From assembly GCF_001591505.1 (NCBI RefSeq), contig NZ_BCVA01000007.1:1-64000 (forward strand): DNA of 64,000 bases, given 5' to 3'. This document shows, piece by piece, positions 6,778 to 15,250 of this stretch (the stretch's first letter is position 1; every line of letters begins with the position of its first letter). The notes below the pieces were generated by a model, which did not search any database, was not told where the DNA came from, and saw only the letters and a program-made list of their open reading frames with translations. The DNA comes from Neobacillus niacini NBRC 15566. Its GTDB lineage: Bacteria > Bacillota > Bacilli > Bacillales > Cytobacillaceae. A program made the position numbers and the translations under genes.

Positions 6778-7911
6778 TTGATTATTGGTGTACCAAAGGA
6801 AATTAAAAATAATGAGAATCGAGTGGCAATCACACCGGCTGGGGTTGTTACATTTGTAAAAGCTGGTCATACCGTTTTAATTGAAAAAAATGCTGGAGCT
6901 AGCAGTGGATTTACTGACAAGGATTATCAAGAAACAGGAGCGGAAATAGTGAATCAAGCCTCAGATGTTTGGGCTAGGGCCGAGATGATCCTAAAAGTAA
7001 AGGAGCCCCTTCCAAGTGAATATAACTACTTTCGTCATGGGTTGATTTTATTCACATACCTACACTTAGCAGCCGAACCATTTTTAACAAAAGCGCTAAA
7101 AGAAAAAGGAGTACTTGCGCTTGCGTACGAAACAGTTTCGGATCAACGAACTTTACCTTTATTGACGCCAATGAGCGAGGTGGCCGGGAGAATGGCTGCG
7201 CAAATTGGAGCGCAATTCTTACAAAAATCAAATGGCGGAAAAGGGATTCTTCTCGCTGGCGTACCAGGTGTTAATCGAGGGAAAGTTACCATTATTGGTG
7301 GCGGAGTAGTTGGAACGAATACGGCAAAAATGGCGATCGGACTAGGAGCGGAGGTAACGATTATTGATCTTAGTGCCGATCGATTACGCCAATTAGATGA
7401 TATCTTTGGTAACCAAATAAAAACACTTATGTCCAATCCATATAACATCGCAGAAGCAGTTAGGGAGGCTGACCTTTTGGTAGGCGCTGTATTAATTCCC
7501 GGATCAAAGGCTCCTAAACTCGTAACGGAAGAGATGGTTAAAACGATGAAGCCAGGATCAGTAATTGTTGACGTGGCAATTGATCAAGGTGGGGTCGTCG
7601 AAACGATTGACCATATTACTACACATGATTCACCAACCTATGAAAAGTACGGTGTTATTCATTATGCTGTTGCGAATATGCCAGGTGCAGTGCCTAGGAC
7701 ATCCACAATTGCACTAACCAATGTTACGATTCCGTTTGCCTTGCAAATAGCCAATAAGGGCGTTTATAAGGCAATTATGGATAATCAATCATTAAAGCTT
7801 GGCGTAAACATAGCTAAAGGTGAAATTACTTATGAAGCAGTAGCTAAAGACCTTGGATATAAATATGTACCAGTTGATAGTGTGTTAGAAAAAGAATTTG
7901 CAAACGTTTAA
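6778..7911 (+). CDS. ald: alanine dehydrogenase
   Basis: A 377-residue enzyme interconverting L-alanine and pyruvate plus ammonia with NAD(H). It starts [20 protein letters not shown], as Bacillus Ald does; I choose TTG 6778 because GGGGAGG at 6761-6767 is correctly spaced for it, not for TTG 6769. Catalytic lysine (ILKVKEP) and histidine (FTYLHLA) are present, as is the nucleotide-binding motif [10 protein letters not shown]. It lies 51 bases after eutN and before the operon terminator. It could regenerate pyruvate from alanine formed by an aminoethylphosphonate:pyruvate transaminase, or run the other way to reoxidise NADH. No encapsulation peptide is apparent. Confidence 0.93.
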   Translation: MIIGVPKEIKNNENRVAITPAGVVTFVKAGHTVLIEKNAGASSGFTDKDYQETGAEIVNQASDVWARAEMILKVKEPLPSEYNYFRHGLILFTYLHLAAEPFLTKALKEKGVLALAYETVSDQRTLPLLTPMSEVAGRMAAQIGAQFLQKSNGGKGILLAGVPGVNRGKVTIIGGGVVGTNTAKMAIGLGAEVTIIDLSADRLRQLDDIFGNQIKTLMSNPYNIAEAVREADLLVGAVLIPGSKAPKLVTEEMVKTMKPGSVIVDVAIDQGGVVETIDHITTHDSPTYEKYGVIHYAVANMPGAVPRTSTIALTNVTIPFALQIANKGVYKAIMDNQSLKLGVNIAKGEITYEAVAKDLGYKYVPVDSVLEKEFANV

Positions 7912-7946
7912 ATTTTATGGTGACAAAAATATCTCCATTTTGAGGA

Positions 7947-8000
7947 AAAAGTGCCTGACAGCAACCAGTTTTTTGGTTGGTGTCAGGCACTTTTGTCTTT
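7947..8000 (+). terminator. intrinsic terminator of the BMC operon
   Basis: A long dyad: AAAAGTGCCTGACA (7947-7960) pairs perfectly with TGTCAGGCACTTTT (7981-7994), with an inner CAACC/GGTTG stem, followed by a T-rich tract. The GTGCCTGACA sequence also resembles repeats scattered through Bacillus genomes. Confidence 0.85.
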
Positions 8001-8022
8001 TTCATAAAAAATGTATTCAGCT

Positions 8023-8042
8023 GTTCATCTCCAGTTCATAAT
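8023..8042 (+). promoter_or_regulatory. HssR-type direct repeat upstream of hrtBA
   Basis: GTTCATCTC (8023-8031), CA, GTTCATAAT (8034-8042): two 9-bp direct repeats with a 2-bp spacer, period 11. This closely matches the described HssR site of Staphylococcus aureus (GTTCATATT, two bases, GTTCATATT). It lies 46 bases before hrtB, the expected position for heme-responsive activation. Confidence 0.75.
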
Positions 8043-8087
8043 CCGATTTTAAACTAAGGACGTTAATAAGAGATTGGAGGAATAAAG

Positions 8088-9122
8088 ATGAACATGGCTT
8101 GGAAAGAAATGAAAAAGAATAAATTGAGATTTTTGATTTTAGGTTCGATTGTTTTTCTCGTGAGTTTATTAACGTTTATCATATCGGGTTTGGCAAATGG
8201 CTTGTCACAGGACAATGCTGCATTAATAAAAGGTTTGCCCGAGGGACATTTTTATATGTCCAAAGATGCGGATCAAACCATTAATCTCTCAAGAATCGAT
8301 AGAGATGTTCAGGGAAATATGTTAAAAAAGCATAAAGAAGCCGTTGCATTTTCCATTCAAATGGGGTTTTTGAATGATGAGGATGAAAAGCAGCAAAGTG
8401 TCGCATTTGTTACGTCGACCGAATCTTCGGTGTTTGAAATGGTCCAAAAGGGAGAAGTTGTATTAGATCTGTCTATGAAAGAAAAGGGGATACAAGTTGG
8501 TGATTCCTTAACGAATCATCAGTACAGCGGCAAATTCATTGTTAAAGGCTTTGTCGACCAAAAGAAATTCAGCCATGCACCTGTTGCATTTATTCATTCT
8601 GAAGACTACCAAGAAATGTACCGCGTTAAAGAAATGCAACTGATTTTTGTACCAGGAAAGGATTCTATTGGTGCAGTCACAGGATTAGATGTGTTTACTA
8701 AGAAACAATTCTTAAACACGATATCTAGTTACAAGGCAGAGCAGACATCGCTTAATATGATCGTTTGGTTTTTAGTTGTTATTAGCGGTATGTTATTCGG
8801 GATCTTTTTCTACATGATGAACGTTCAGAAAATGGGCTTATACGGAATCTTAAAGGCAATTGGGGTAAAAACAAGAACGTTGTTCCACATGATGTGGACA
8901 CAAATGATAATAATTACAGTTATGGCATTAATGATTTCAATCTCGCTTAGTCAGGTTTTTAATAGGCTGGCACCTAAGGATATGCCTTTCAGCTTGACCA
9001 TTGAAACAACAGCACAATTATCGAGCGTCTACTTCATAATTGGTTTTATAGGGGCTACGATTTCTGGCCTGCAGATTAAAAAAGTACAACCATTACAAGC
9101 AATTCAACAAGGAGAGGTTTAA
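8088..9122 (+). CDS. hrtB: HrtB-like heme efflux ABC transporter permease
   Basis: A 344-residue FtsX-family permease: one N-terminal membrane segment (about 15-37), a large extracellular domain, then three membrane segments (about 225-248, 268-290, 310-333). The N-terminus (MNMAWKEMKKNKLRFLILGS, then GLANGLSQDN) resembles HrtB of staphylococci. HrtBA exports excess heme from the membrane. A GGAGGAATAAAG ribosome site precedes ATG 8088. The ATPase gene follows after 1 base, then the two-component pair, and an HssR-type repeat lies upstream, all of which agree with this name. Confidence 0.85.
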   Translation: MNMAWKEMKKNKLRFLILGSIVFLVSLLTFIISGLANGLSQDNAALIKGLPEGHFYMSKDADQTINLSRIDRDVQGNMLKKHKEAVAFSIQMGFLNDEDEKQQSVAFVTSTESSVFEMVQKGEVVLDLSMKEKGIQVGDSLTNHQYSGKFIVKGFVDQKKFSHAPVAFIHSEDYQEMYRVKEMQLIFVPGKDSIGAVTGLDVFTKKQFLNTISSYKAEQTSLNMIVWFLVVISGMLFGIFFYMMNVQKMGLYGILKAIGVKTRTLFHMMWTQMIIITVMALMISISLSQVFNRLAPKDMPFSLTIETTAQLSSVYFIIGFIGATISGLQIKKVQPLQAIQQGEV

Positions 9123-9123
9123 T

Positions 9124-9804
9124 ATGACACGATTTACACTCGATAAAGTGAGAAAAACGTTTATCAATGGAGAAGTAAAGGAAGAAATCTTAAAAGGAAT
9201 CAACCTTTCACTTAGAGAAGGGGAGCTAACGGCATTAGTAGGAGCTTCTGGTTCTGGTAAAAGTACACTGCTAACCATTGCAGCTGGACTTCAACCTGCA
9301 TCAGCGGGGCAGGTACTTTTCGAAGGGGAAAATTTAACCACGATGAATGGAGAACAAGTTAGAAAAATTCGGTCCAGTAAATTTGGTTTTGTTTTTCAAT
9401 TCGCTCATTTGGTTCCTTTTCTCACCGTAGAAGAGCAATTACTGCTTATGCTGGAGGTATCAGAATCTAAAACAAAGAAGACAGAACAAAAAAAGGAAAT
9501 TGACAAAATACTAACATTAGTCGGGATGAACCATCGAAAAAATGCCTACCCAGCCACATTATCAGGTGGAGAAAAACAGCGGGTTGCCATTGCTCGTGCC
9601 ATCATTCATAAACCAAAGGTTCTGTTTGCTGATGAGCCAACTGCCAGCCTGGATTCAACAAAATCAAAAGATGTGATGACGTTACTACGAGATTTAACAA
9701 AAAGTTTGAACCTGACTACATTAATGGTAACGCATGATGAAGAAATGCTTTTCTATGCTGATCGTATCATTAAGCTGAGTGATGGTATGGTTTTGGGCAG
9801 TTAA
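9124..9804 (+). CDS. hrtA: HrtA-like ABC transporter ATP-binding protein
   Basis: A 226-residue ATPase of the MacB/LolD type. Walker A is GASGSGKST (about residue 40), the signature is LSGGEKQRVAIARA and Walker B is VLFADEPTASLD; the H-loop is MVTHDEE. It starts one base after hrtB with GGAGAGG as ribosome site. It powers the HrtB permease. Confidence 0.88.
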   Translation: MTRFTLDKVRKTFINGEVKEEILKGINLSLREGELTALVGASGSGKSTLLTIAAGLQPASAGQVLFEGENLTTMNGEQVRKIRSSKFGFVFQFAHLVPFLTVEEQLLLMLEVSESKTKKTEQKKEIDKILTLVGMNHRKNAYPATLSGGEKQRVAIARAIIHKPKVLFADEPTASLDSTKSKDVMTLLRDLTKSLNLTTLMVTHDEEMLFYADRIIKLSDGMVLGS

Positions 9805-9881
9805 CATTAGAATTGGTAGATGGTTTGGGTATAATGAACCTAAGATATAGTGCAGGAGATTTCAATTTAGGGAGAACAGAT

Positions 9882-10562
9882 ATGACCACTATTTTAATTG
9901 TTGATGATGATATTCATATAGTTAACCTAGTCACCATTCAACTATCTAATCAAGGCTATAAGGTACTCCAAGCAAAAGATGGGGTTGAAGCCTTGGAAGT
10001 ACTTAAAAAGGAAGCGAGTGACTTAGCCATAGTGGATGTGATGATGCCATTCATGGACGGTTTTACTTTAACAAGGGAAATTCGAAAGCAGTATGATATT
10101 CCTGTCCTCCTTTTAACTGCTAGAGACCAAATTGAGGATAAGGAGCAAGGATTTCTGGCCGGAACAGATGATTATTTGGTTAAGCCCTTTGAACCAAAAG
10201 AATTACTTTTTCGAATCAAAGCATTGTTACGGAGATATGAACCTCAAGTAGATGACACCTTTATACGGATTGGCAATACAACCATAAATAAAAAAAGCTA
10301 TGAAGTCCAAAGTGGCAACAGAACCTTGCTTTTACCATTAAAGGAATTTGAACTGTTATCATATCTATTTTCTAATCCCAAGCAAGTATTTTCGAGGGAA
10401 CACCTGATAGAGAAGATTTGGGGAAGGGATTATGAAGGAGATGACCGAACCGTAGATGTTCATATAAAAAGGTTAAGGGAACGTTTTTCTACATTGAGTG
10501 ATGATTTTCAGATTAAAACAGTACGAGGGGTTGGTTATTCTTTGGAGGCCCGAAAGAAATGA
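9882..10562 (+). CDS. hssR: HssR-like response regulator
   Basis: A 226-residue OmpR-family regulator. The receiver domain starts MTTILIVDDD, with phosphoacceptor Asp in VDVMMPFMDG and a Lys in LVKPFEPKEL; the C-terminal winged helix ends in TVDVHIKRLRERF and VRGVGYSLE. ATG 9882 is chosen over an upstream TTG at 9813 because the receiver begins here and AGGGAG precedes it. Sequence features such as the GTDDYLVKPFE region and gene order support HssR, which binds the repeat upstream of hrtB. The stop overlaps the kinase start (ATGA). Confidence 0.85.
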   Translation: MTTILIVDDDIHIVNLVTIQLSNQGYKVLQAKDGVEALEVLKKEASDLAIVDVMMPFMDGFTLTREIRKQYDIPVLLLTARDQIEDKEQGFLAGTDDYLVKPFEPKELLFRIKALLRRYEPQVDDTFIRIGNTTINKKSYEVQSGNRTLLLPLKEFELLSYLFSNPKQVFSREHLIEKIWGRDYEGDDRTVDVHIKRLRERFSTLSDDFQIKTVRGVGYSLEARKK

Positions 10563-11938
10563 GAACCCTTTATGTGAAATTTATTGTCATCACCACTGGT
10601 ATGATGCTGATCAGTTTTATCTTGGCTTTTTTAATCTCAAACACCTATTACCATCAAAAAATAAAGCCGGTAAATGACCAAAAAAACACAAAAATTGCGC
10701 TTAGCATTGCCACTTTTGCAAAAGAACATCCGGATAACAACTTAATAGATTATTTAGAGAATGTTTCGGGAATCGGCTATCAAATGTATTTAGTCGATAG
10801 CGTTGGGAATGAACATTCTTTCGGTGAACCTTTCAGAGATAAAAATCTTCCCAATTCAACCAAGAAACGTGTGATAAATGGTCAAATTTTTCACGGTATC
10901 CTTCAGTTCCCACGCGAAACGTTTGTCACAGGATTTTTTGCCAATGAACTAAGGAACACGATTGGGGTTCCGTTAGAACATAACGGAAAAAACTACGCTC
11001 TTTTTATAAGACCAGATATAAAATTTCTTTTCAGTGAAATGCATGTTTTATTTGGATGGATCTTGCTATTAGCCATTTCTCTGAGCTTTGTGATGGTACT
11101 GATTAACACAAAATATCTAATTAAACCTATTTCTACGCTAACGAAAGCAACAAAGTCTTTAGCTAGTGGAAATTATCAGGTGAATTTGGATATTCATCGA
11201 GATGATGAGTTAGGGCAGCTTTCCCAAAGTTTTTTACAAATGGCGACAAAGTTGGAACAAATGGAGGACATGAGGAAGGAATTTATCTCAAATATTTCTC
11301 ATGATATCCAGTCACCGCTTTCGAATATAAAAGGATATACGAACCTATTGGACCATGATTCCATTAGCAGTGAAAATAGGACTCAATACGTTTCGATCAT
11401 TAATAGTGAAATTAGAAGGCTCTCTTCTCTAACAAAGCAATTATTACTTCTTGCTTCGTTAGATCGAGATGAGGACATCATGAAGAAAAAATCTTTCAAC
11501 GTTGGTGAGCAAATAAAGGGTTTAATTCGAAATTACCAATGGGCAATAAGTGAAAAAGGATTAATGGTAAGTTACAGCTTACCTGATAGTGAAATCATCG
11601 GTGATCCCGCCTTGCTTGAAACGGTTTGGGATAATCTTTTAGGCAATGCGATTAAATATAATATACCTAATGGCAGTATAGAGATATCTATTGAAGAAAA
11701 AGAAAAATCGGTCTTCGTGACGTTTGTTGATACTGGCTTAGGGATGAGCGATAAGGAAGTGGATCGGATATTTGAACGCTTTTACCGGACAGATAGATCC
11801 CGAACAAGAAGTGTTGAAGGGACAGGCTTAGGTCTATCGATTGTTGCAAGCATTGTCAAACTGCATAATGGGGTTATTACAGTGAAGAGTAAAGAAAAAG
11901 AAGGGTCTACTTTTATTGTTGAATTGCCAGTTAAGTAG
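10559..11938 (+). CDS. hssS: HssS-like heme-sensing histidine kinase
   Basis: A 459-residue membrane kinase. Two membrane segments (about 8-28 and 163-185) flank an extracellular sensor of about 130 residues that contains GEPFR and VTGFFANE, both recognisable in staphylococcal HssS. HAMP follows at about 185-240, then the H-box NISHDIQSPLS, N-box (DNLLGNAIKY) and G-boxes (DTGLGMS, GTGLGLS). Translation is coupled to hssR. It is expected to sense heme-related membrane stress and phosphorylate HssR. Confidence 0.85.
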   Translation: MRTLYVKFIVITTGMMLISFILAFLISNTYYHQKIKPVNDQKNTKIALSIATFAKEHPDNNLIDYLENVSGIGYQMYLVDSVGNEHSFGEPFRDKNLPNSTKKRVINGQIFHGILQFPRETFVTGFFANELRNTIGVPLEHNGKNYALFIRPDIKFLFSEMHVLFGWILLLAISLSFVMVLINTKYLIKPISTLTKATKSLASGNYQVNLDIHRDDELGQLSQSFLQMATKLEQMEDMRKEFISNISHDIQSPLSNIKGYTNLLDHDSISSENRTQYVSIINSEIRRLSSLTKQLLLLASLDRDEDIMKKKSFNVGEQIKGLIRNYQWAISEKGLMVSYSLPDSEIIGDPALLETVWDNLLGNAIKYNIPNGSIEISIEEKEKSVFVTFVDTGLGMSDKEVDRIFERFYRTDRSRTRSVEGTGLGLSIVASIVKLHNGVITVKSKEKEGSTFIVELPVK

Positions 11939-11951
11939 AACTTTCTCATAG

Positions 11952-11987
11952 AAATAGCAGGAGCAATTTTATATGCTCCTGCTATTT
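11952..11987. terminator. bidirectional terminator between convergent genes
   Basis: Perfect dyad: AAATAGCAGGAGCA at 11952-11965 pairs with TGCTCCTGCTATTT at 11974-11987, between hssS (+) and the amidohydrolase gene (-). Confidence 0.85.
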
Positions 11988-12002
11988 AAATCTTAAAAGG
12001 GT

Positions 12003-13217
12003 TTAATTTCGGTTGATTACCTTCACTCCTCTATAGAAAACCTGTTTTATTTTATCAATCTCCGTAAACTCTAGTCCAGGTACACCTTCAGCTACTAAAA
12101 AGTTGGCTTCTAATCCTACTTCTAGTCTTCCAAATACATCCTCTTTTCCTAATAGCTTTGCGGGATTATCGGTTAAGAGTGCCAGAATCTTATTTTCATC
12201 ATAATGATGCTTTTTTAGTAGTCTCATGGCTGGGTGTGCGATTAACATTAAGACATCTGGCCCTTTTAATGCTTGGTCTTGGAATGGCAGCCATGAGGTT
12301 CCATGGTAGGGTGGGAGATAGGAGTCCGTTGCAATCGATACAGGTATGTCTTTTTTCACAAGTTTTAGAATTTCTTCAGGAGAGTTCGGCTGTAAATGGG
12401 TACCGCCCATTGGGGTAGCGACGATTTTCACACCTTGTTTTGCAGCTTTCTCCATTTGTTTATTCGTAATACCATGTGCATGATGGAAGACATCCACGCC
12501 AGCATCTAAGGCTAATTGGATTCCTTCTTCACCTGCCACATGGGCACCCATTCGTTTACCTAATCGATGATAGATGTTTACGATCTTTTGTAACTCCTCT
12601 AGCGTGTAGATGATTTCCCCGGCACGAGGTACTTCTTTTTCGGTGAAATTTGCGGGTGTGGCGTTGATGAAGATATTTTCACCAGGATAATCGCTCTCAA
12701 GAGCAATCATTTGCACAAGTACTGGGTCGGATAAATCATATTGAGTAACTCCGCGTGATTGTGTGATGGAAGTAAAATGGGACAAATTTTCAAAACCGAT
12801 TGAAATACTGGTAGTGGCAAAAGATACATCAATAGGTAGATTACGAACGGCTTTCTGGTAGTCTTCTTTTGAAAAATCACAAAGCGGGTGACCGCAAATT
12901 TGCTCACCAAGTGCGGTAATACCCGATGACAACGCATGTAAGAGAATGGCTTTCCCTGCTAAAAAATGAGTCTCTGGAGTTACAGGATAAAGAGAGGTGG
13001 GGGCGAATTCTAGTAAATGAGTATGACAATCGACCAAGGAGGGAGTAATCACATAGTTCGAGCAATCGATGACGTCCGTTTCGGGAAATTGCACCTTCAA
13101 TTCGTCATAGCGGCCTATCACAGCTATTTTTCCATTCTCAATTACCATTGCGCCATTTTCTAACGTCCCTAACTGACTGACAGTGACTAGTTTTTTACTT
13201 CGAATCAAATAGTTCAT
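12003..13217 (-). CDS. amidohydrolase family protein
   Basis: A 404-residue metal-dependent hydrolase of the imidazolonepropionase/prolidase-like branch. It has an N-terminal beta-sandwich part (LVTVSQLGTLENGAMVIENGKI), the metal-binding motif VDCHTHL near residue 65, further likely metal histidines in GAHVAGEEG and FHHAHG, and the late aspartate in IATDSYLPP. The substrate cannot be told. It follows the membrane-protein gene by 6 bases, its ATG lying just after GAAGG, so the two are likely cotranscribed; the partner could carry its substrate or product. Confidence 0.8.
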   Translation of the reverse strand: MNYLIRSKKLVTVSQLGTLENGAMVIENGKIAVIGRYDELKVQFPETDVIDCSNYVITPSLVDCHTHLLEFAPTSLYPVTPETHFLAGKAILLHALSSGITALGEQICGHPLCDFSKEDYQKAVRNLPIDVSFATTSISIGFENLSHFTSITQSRGVTQYDLSDPVLVQMIALESDYPGENIFINATPANFTEKEVPRAGEIIYTLEELQKIVNIYHRLGKRMGAHVAGEEGIQLALDAGVDVFHHAHGITNKQMEKAAKQGVKIVATPMGGTHLQPNSPEEILKLVKKDIPVSIATDSYLPPYHGTSWLPFQDQALKGPDVLMLIAHPAMRLLKKHHYDENKILALLTDNPAKLLGKEDVFGRLEVGLEANFLVAEGVPGLEFTEIDKIKQVFYRGVKVINRN

Positions 13218-13223
13218 CCTTCA

Positions 13224-14312
13224 TCACACCAAAAAGGGAGTTAAAAAGTACCCCAAGACACACGCAGTAATAATTCGAAGAACCGTACCAATAATCGCCG
13301 CTTCTAATGTTTCCCGTTCATTCAGGCCAGATGTTTCTGCCCAGGTGACAGGCACCTGTCCAAAGATAACTGATAATGGCAGCCCGGAGTTTGCTAACAC
13401 AAATGAACCGACAATTAAACGGGGGTCAATGGTGTTTGCGAGCTCTGCAAGCTGCGCCACTGCAAGTGTTGGTGCTGCGAGAATAGACACGATGCCGGTA
13501 GCAGGTTCAATGCTCAAGAACATAAGAACAGAGGATAAGCTTGATTCTATGAAACTCCAGACTCCTATGAATTTTAAGGCTCCGATAAAGAAAAAGACGG
13601 CTGCAACAGCTGGAATAATAATTAAAAACAGCAGTTCAACGCCTTCTTTAGCTGATGAGAAAATGGTTTGCAAAAACTTGGTAGTTGGTGTAAACCGTGG
13701 TAATTCCTCAAGCTCCACTTTTTTGGTATCTCGGTAAATTGTTCTAGATAAGAGCAACGGAACGACGATGATGGGGGCAAAAATAGATAAGATGACGAGT
13801 GGAAAGGCATTAATGCTAAATGCAGACAATGCGATAAGTCCTAATACAAACGTTGCAAAGGATTGTGGAGATTGAATCATTGTCGCAACCGCAATTTTTT
13901 GTTCTGCTTTGGTGGCGTTTGCCTTCACGAGAATTGGACCTGAGATTTTTCCGGCAGCGTTAATATCTCCAAGGATATTATAGACACTTGGAATAATGAC
14001 GGAAGGATTGATCTTGAACCACTTCATAATCGGAACAAATAAACGAATGAGCCCATCCGTAAATCCTAAACGTTCCAATAGGCGACCAACAATAACGCTT
14101 ACAATAATCGCAATTCCCACTTCACTTGTTAGAAAAATATCGACAACAATCGGTTTTACTTCTTTGATAATCGTATCAAATAAGTTTGACAGTGAATTAG
14201 GAGCGAATAAAAGCAAAATCAATGTCCCAAAGACTAACAATATCCCAATCACTTCAAAAGTCTGCCACTTGGACCTTGAGGAATGTGAAACAGATGCTTG
14301 TTCCTTCTCCAT
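13224..14312 (-). CDS. nucleoside-recognition (Gate) domain membrane protein
   Basis: A 362-residue polytopic membrane protein with about eight to ten hydrophobic segments and the duplicated gate-like architecture of spore-maturation/nucleoside-recognition proteins (VYNILGDINAAGKISGPILV; the second half AAPTLAVAQLAELANTIDPR). The start is ATG 14312, 7 bases after AGGAGGT; an in-frame ATG 18 bases upstream overlaps that ribosome site and is rejected. It is paired with the amidohydrolase downstream. A transport role for a small ring compound is plausible but unproven. Confidence 0.75.
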   Translation of the reverse strand: MEKEQASVSHSSRSKWQTFEVIGILLVFGTLILLLFAPNSLSNLFDTIIKEVKPIVVDIFLTSEVGIAIIVSVIVGRLLERLGFTDGLIRLFVPIMKWFKINPSVIIPSVYNILGDINAAGKISGPILVKANATKAEQKIAVATMIQSPQSFATFVLGLIALSAFSINAFPLVILSIFAPIIVVPLLLSRTIYRDTKKVELEELPRFTPTTKFLQTIFSSAKEGVELLFLIIIPAVAAVFFFIGALKFIGVWSFIESSLSSVLMFLSIEPATGIVSILAAPTLAVAQLAELANTIDPRLIVGSFVLANSGLPLSVIFGQVPVTWAETSGLNERETLEAAIIGTVLRIITACVLGYFLTPFLV

Positions 14313-14483
14313 AAAACGACCTCCTGCCATTTTTATTTATCGTATGTATGGGCGGGAAAAGTGTGTGTATCCATCTTTTGGATTTTGTCATTTTTTAATA
14401 AATAAACGGAAGCAAAAGAAAAGGATTACAAGCTGAAGGATGGTACGGTGAACGGAGAGATCCAGTCTATATCAGGAAAAATA

Positions 14484-14520
14484 AAACGCGAATCTCTTGA
14501 ATTCCAAGTGATCCGCGTTT
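14484..14520 (-). terminator. terminator of the DUF2089 operon
   Basis: On the minus strand AAACGCG ... CGCGTTT form the outer stem, with an inner CTTG/CAAG pairing, followed by a T-rich stretch. It lies just downstream of the last gene of the operon. The rest of 14313-14555 shows no gene. Confidence 0.6.
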
Positions 14521-14555
14521 AACTTTGGCACAATTCTCATAGCCATCATTCATTT

Positions 14556-14849
14556 TTATAGAGTAACCTTAACCTCGGTACCGTCCTTAGCTTTGACATC
14601 TACCAGCACGATTCCTTTATGGTGTTTCAGTTCCTTGATGATTGGCTTTAGCATTTCTTTATTTAATTGTGGAATAGAGAAGTCAAGTTTTCTTTTTTCA
14701 AAATGTTCTCTCGTCCATTTGTTTGCCTGTTGATGGACAAATTTTGAAGACAAAATAGAATTAAAAATGGTTAGAAGGGCATACGGAACTGGGATGGTTA
14801 ACCGGACGTCTTTTGCTTTCACTTTTACATACAGCATAGGGAAATCCAC
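14556..14849 (-). CDS. hypothetical protein, third gene of DUF2089 operon
   Basis: A 97-residue basic protein starting MDFPMLYVKVKAKDVRLTIP; I do not recognise a named family. Its N-terminal part (KDVRLTIPVPYALL) resembles the strand-rich segment KIRVVSAENDNVTVNLPIKL of the upstream gene product, and both end in a strand pattern (EVKVTL; VSVIIE), so the two may share a small beta-rich domain. It overlaps the upstream gene by one base, so it is surely cotranscribed. Confidence 0.6.
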   Translation of the reverse strand: MDFPMLYVKVKAKDVRLTIPVPYALLTIFNSILSSKFVHQQANKWTREHFEKRKLDFSIPQLNKEMLKPIIKELKHHKGIVLVDVKAKDGTEVKVTL

Positions 14850-15238
14850 TACTCAATGATGACAGAAACGGTATCACCGTTTGCCGACTTCACATCAACA
14901 ATTTGGCCATCCAATTCGTTTTCAATTGCTTCAATAATAAGATTTATGTCAAGATCCTTCACATATTTTTCGGATTGAGGAATACTGGCTGCGATGCTAT
15001 GGCCAGCCATTAATACAACCTTGATAAGTTTTATTGGCAAATTAACGGTAACGTTATCATTTTCCGCTGAAACAACACGAATTTTTAATGTTTTATCAAC
15101 ATAGTTAGTTGTTTTTTCTACGAGCTTACTTCCAGCTTCTTCTTTCCCTTGTAATACTTGAATCAGTTCTGATCCTTTATCTGCGTCAATTTTCCCTTCT
15201 TGCACCAAAGTTAATACTCTTGCAATTTCTTCTTTCAT
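14849..15238 (-). CDS. SHOCT-like domain protein of DUF2089 operon
   Basis: A 129-residue protein. Its first 30 residues (EEIARVLTLVQEGKIDADKGSELIQVL) form a short helical SHOCT-like motif of the type that recurs in YvlB-like and DUF2089 proteins. The remainder is strand-rich (KIRVVSAENDNVTVNLPIKL). Start ATG with GGAGGAATGG just upstream. It lies 12 bases after the DUF2089 regulator and overlaps the next gene. A role in envelope stress has been suggested for similar operons; nothing here proves it. Confidence 0.65.
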   Translation of the reverse strand: MKEEIARVLTLVQEGKIDADKGSELIQVLQGKEEAGSKLVEKTTNYVDKTLKIRVVSAENDNVTVNLPIKLIKVVLMAGHSIAASIPQSEKYVKDLDINLIIEAIENELDGQIVDVKSANGDTVSVIIE

Positions 15239-15250
15239 GGTCCATTCCTC

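Noticed and set aside
13345-13737. 130-codon plus-strand frame opposite the nucleoside-recognition membrane protein
   Set aside because: It lies wholly antisense to a clearly recognisable gene and has no ribosome site or known motifs.
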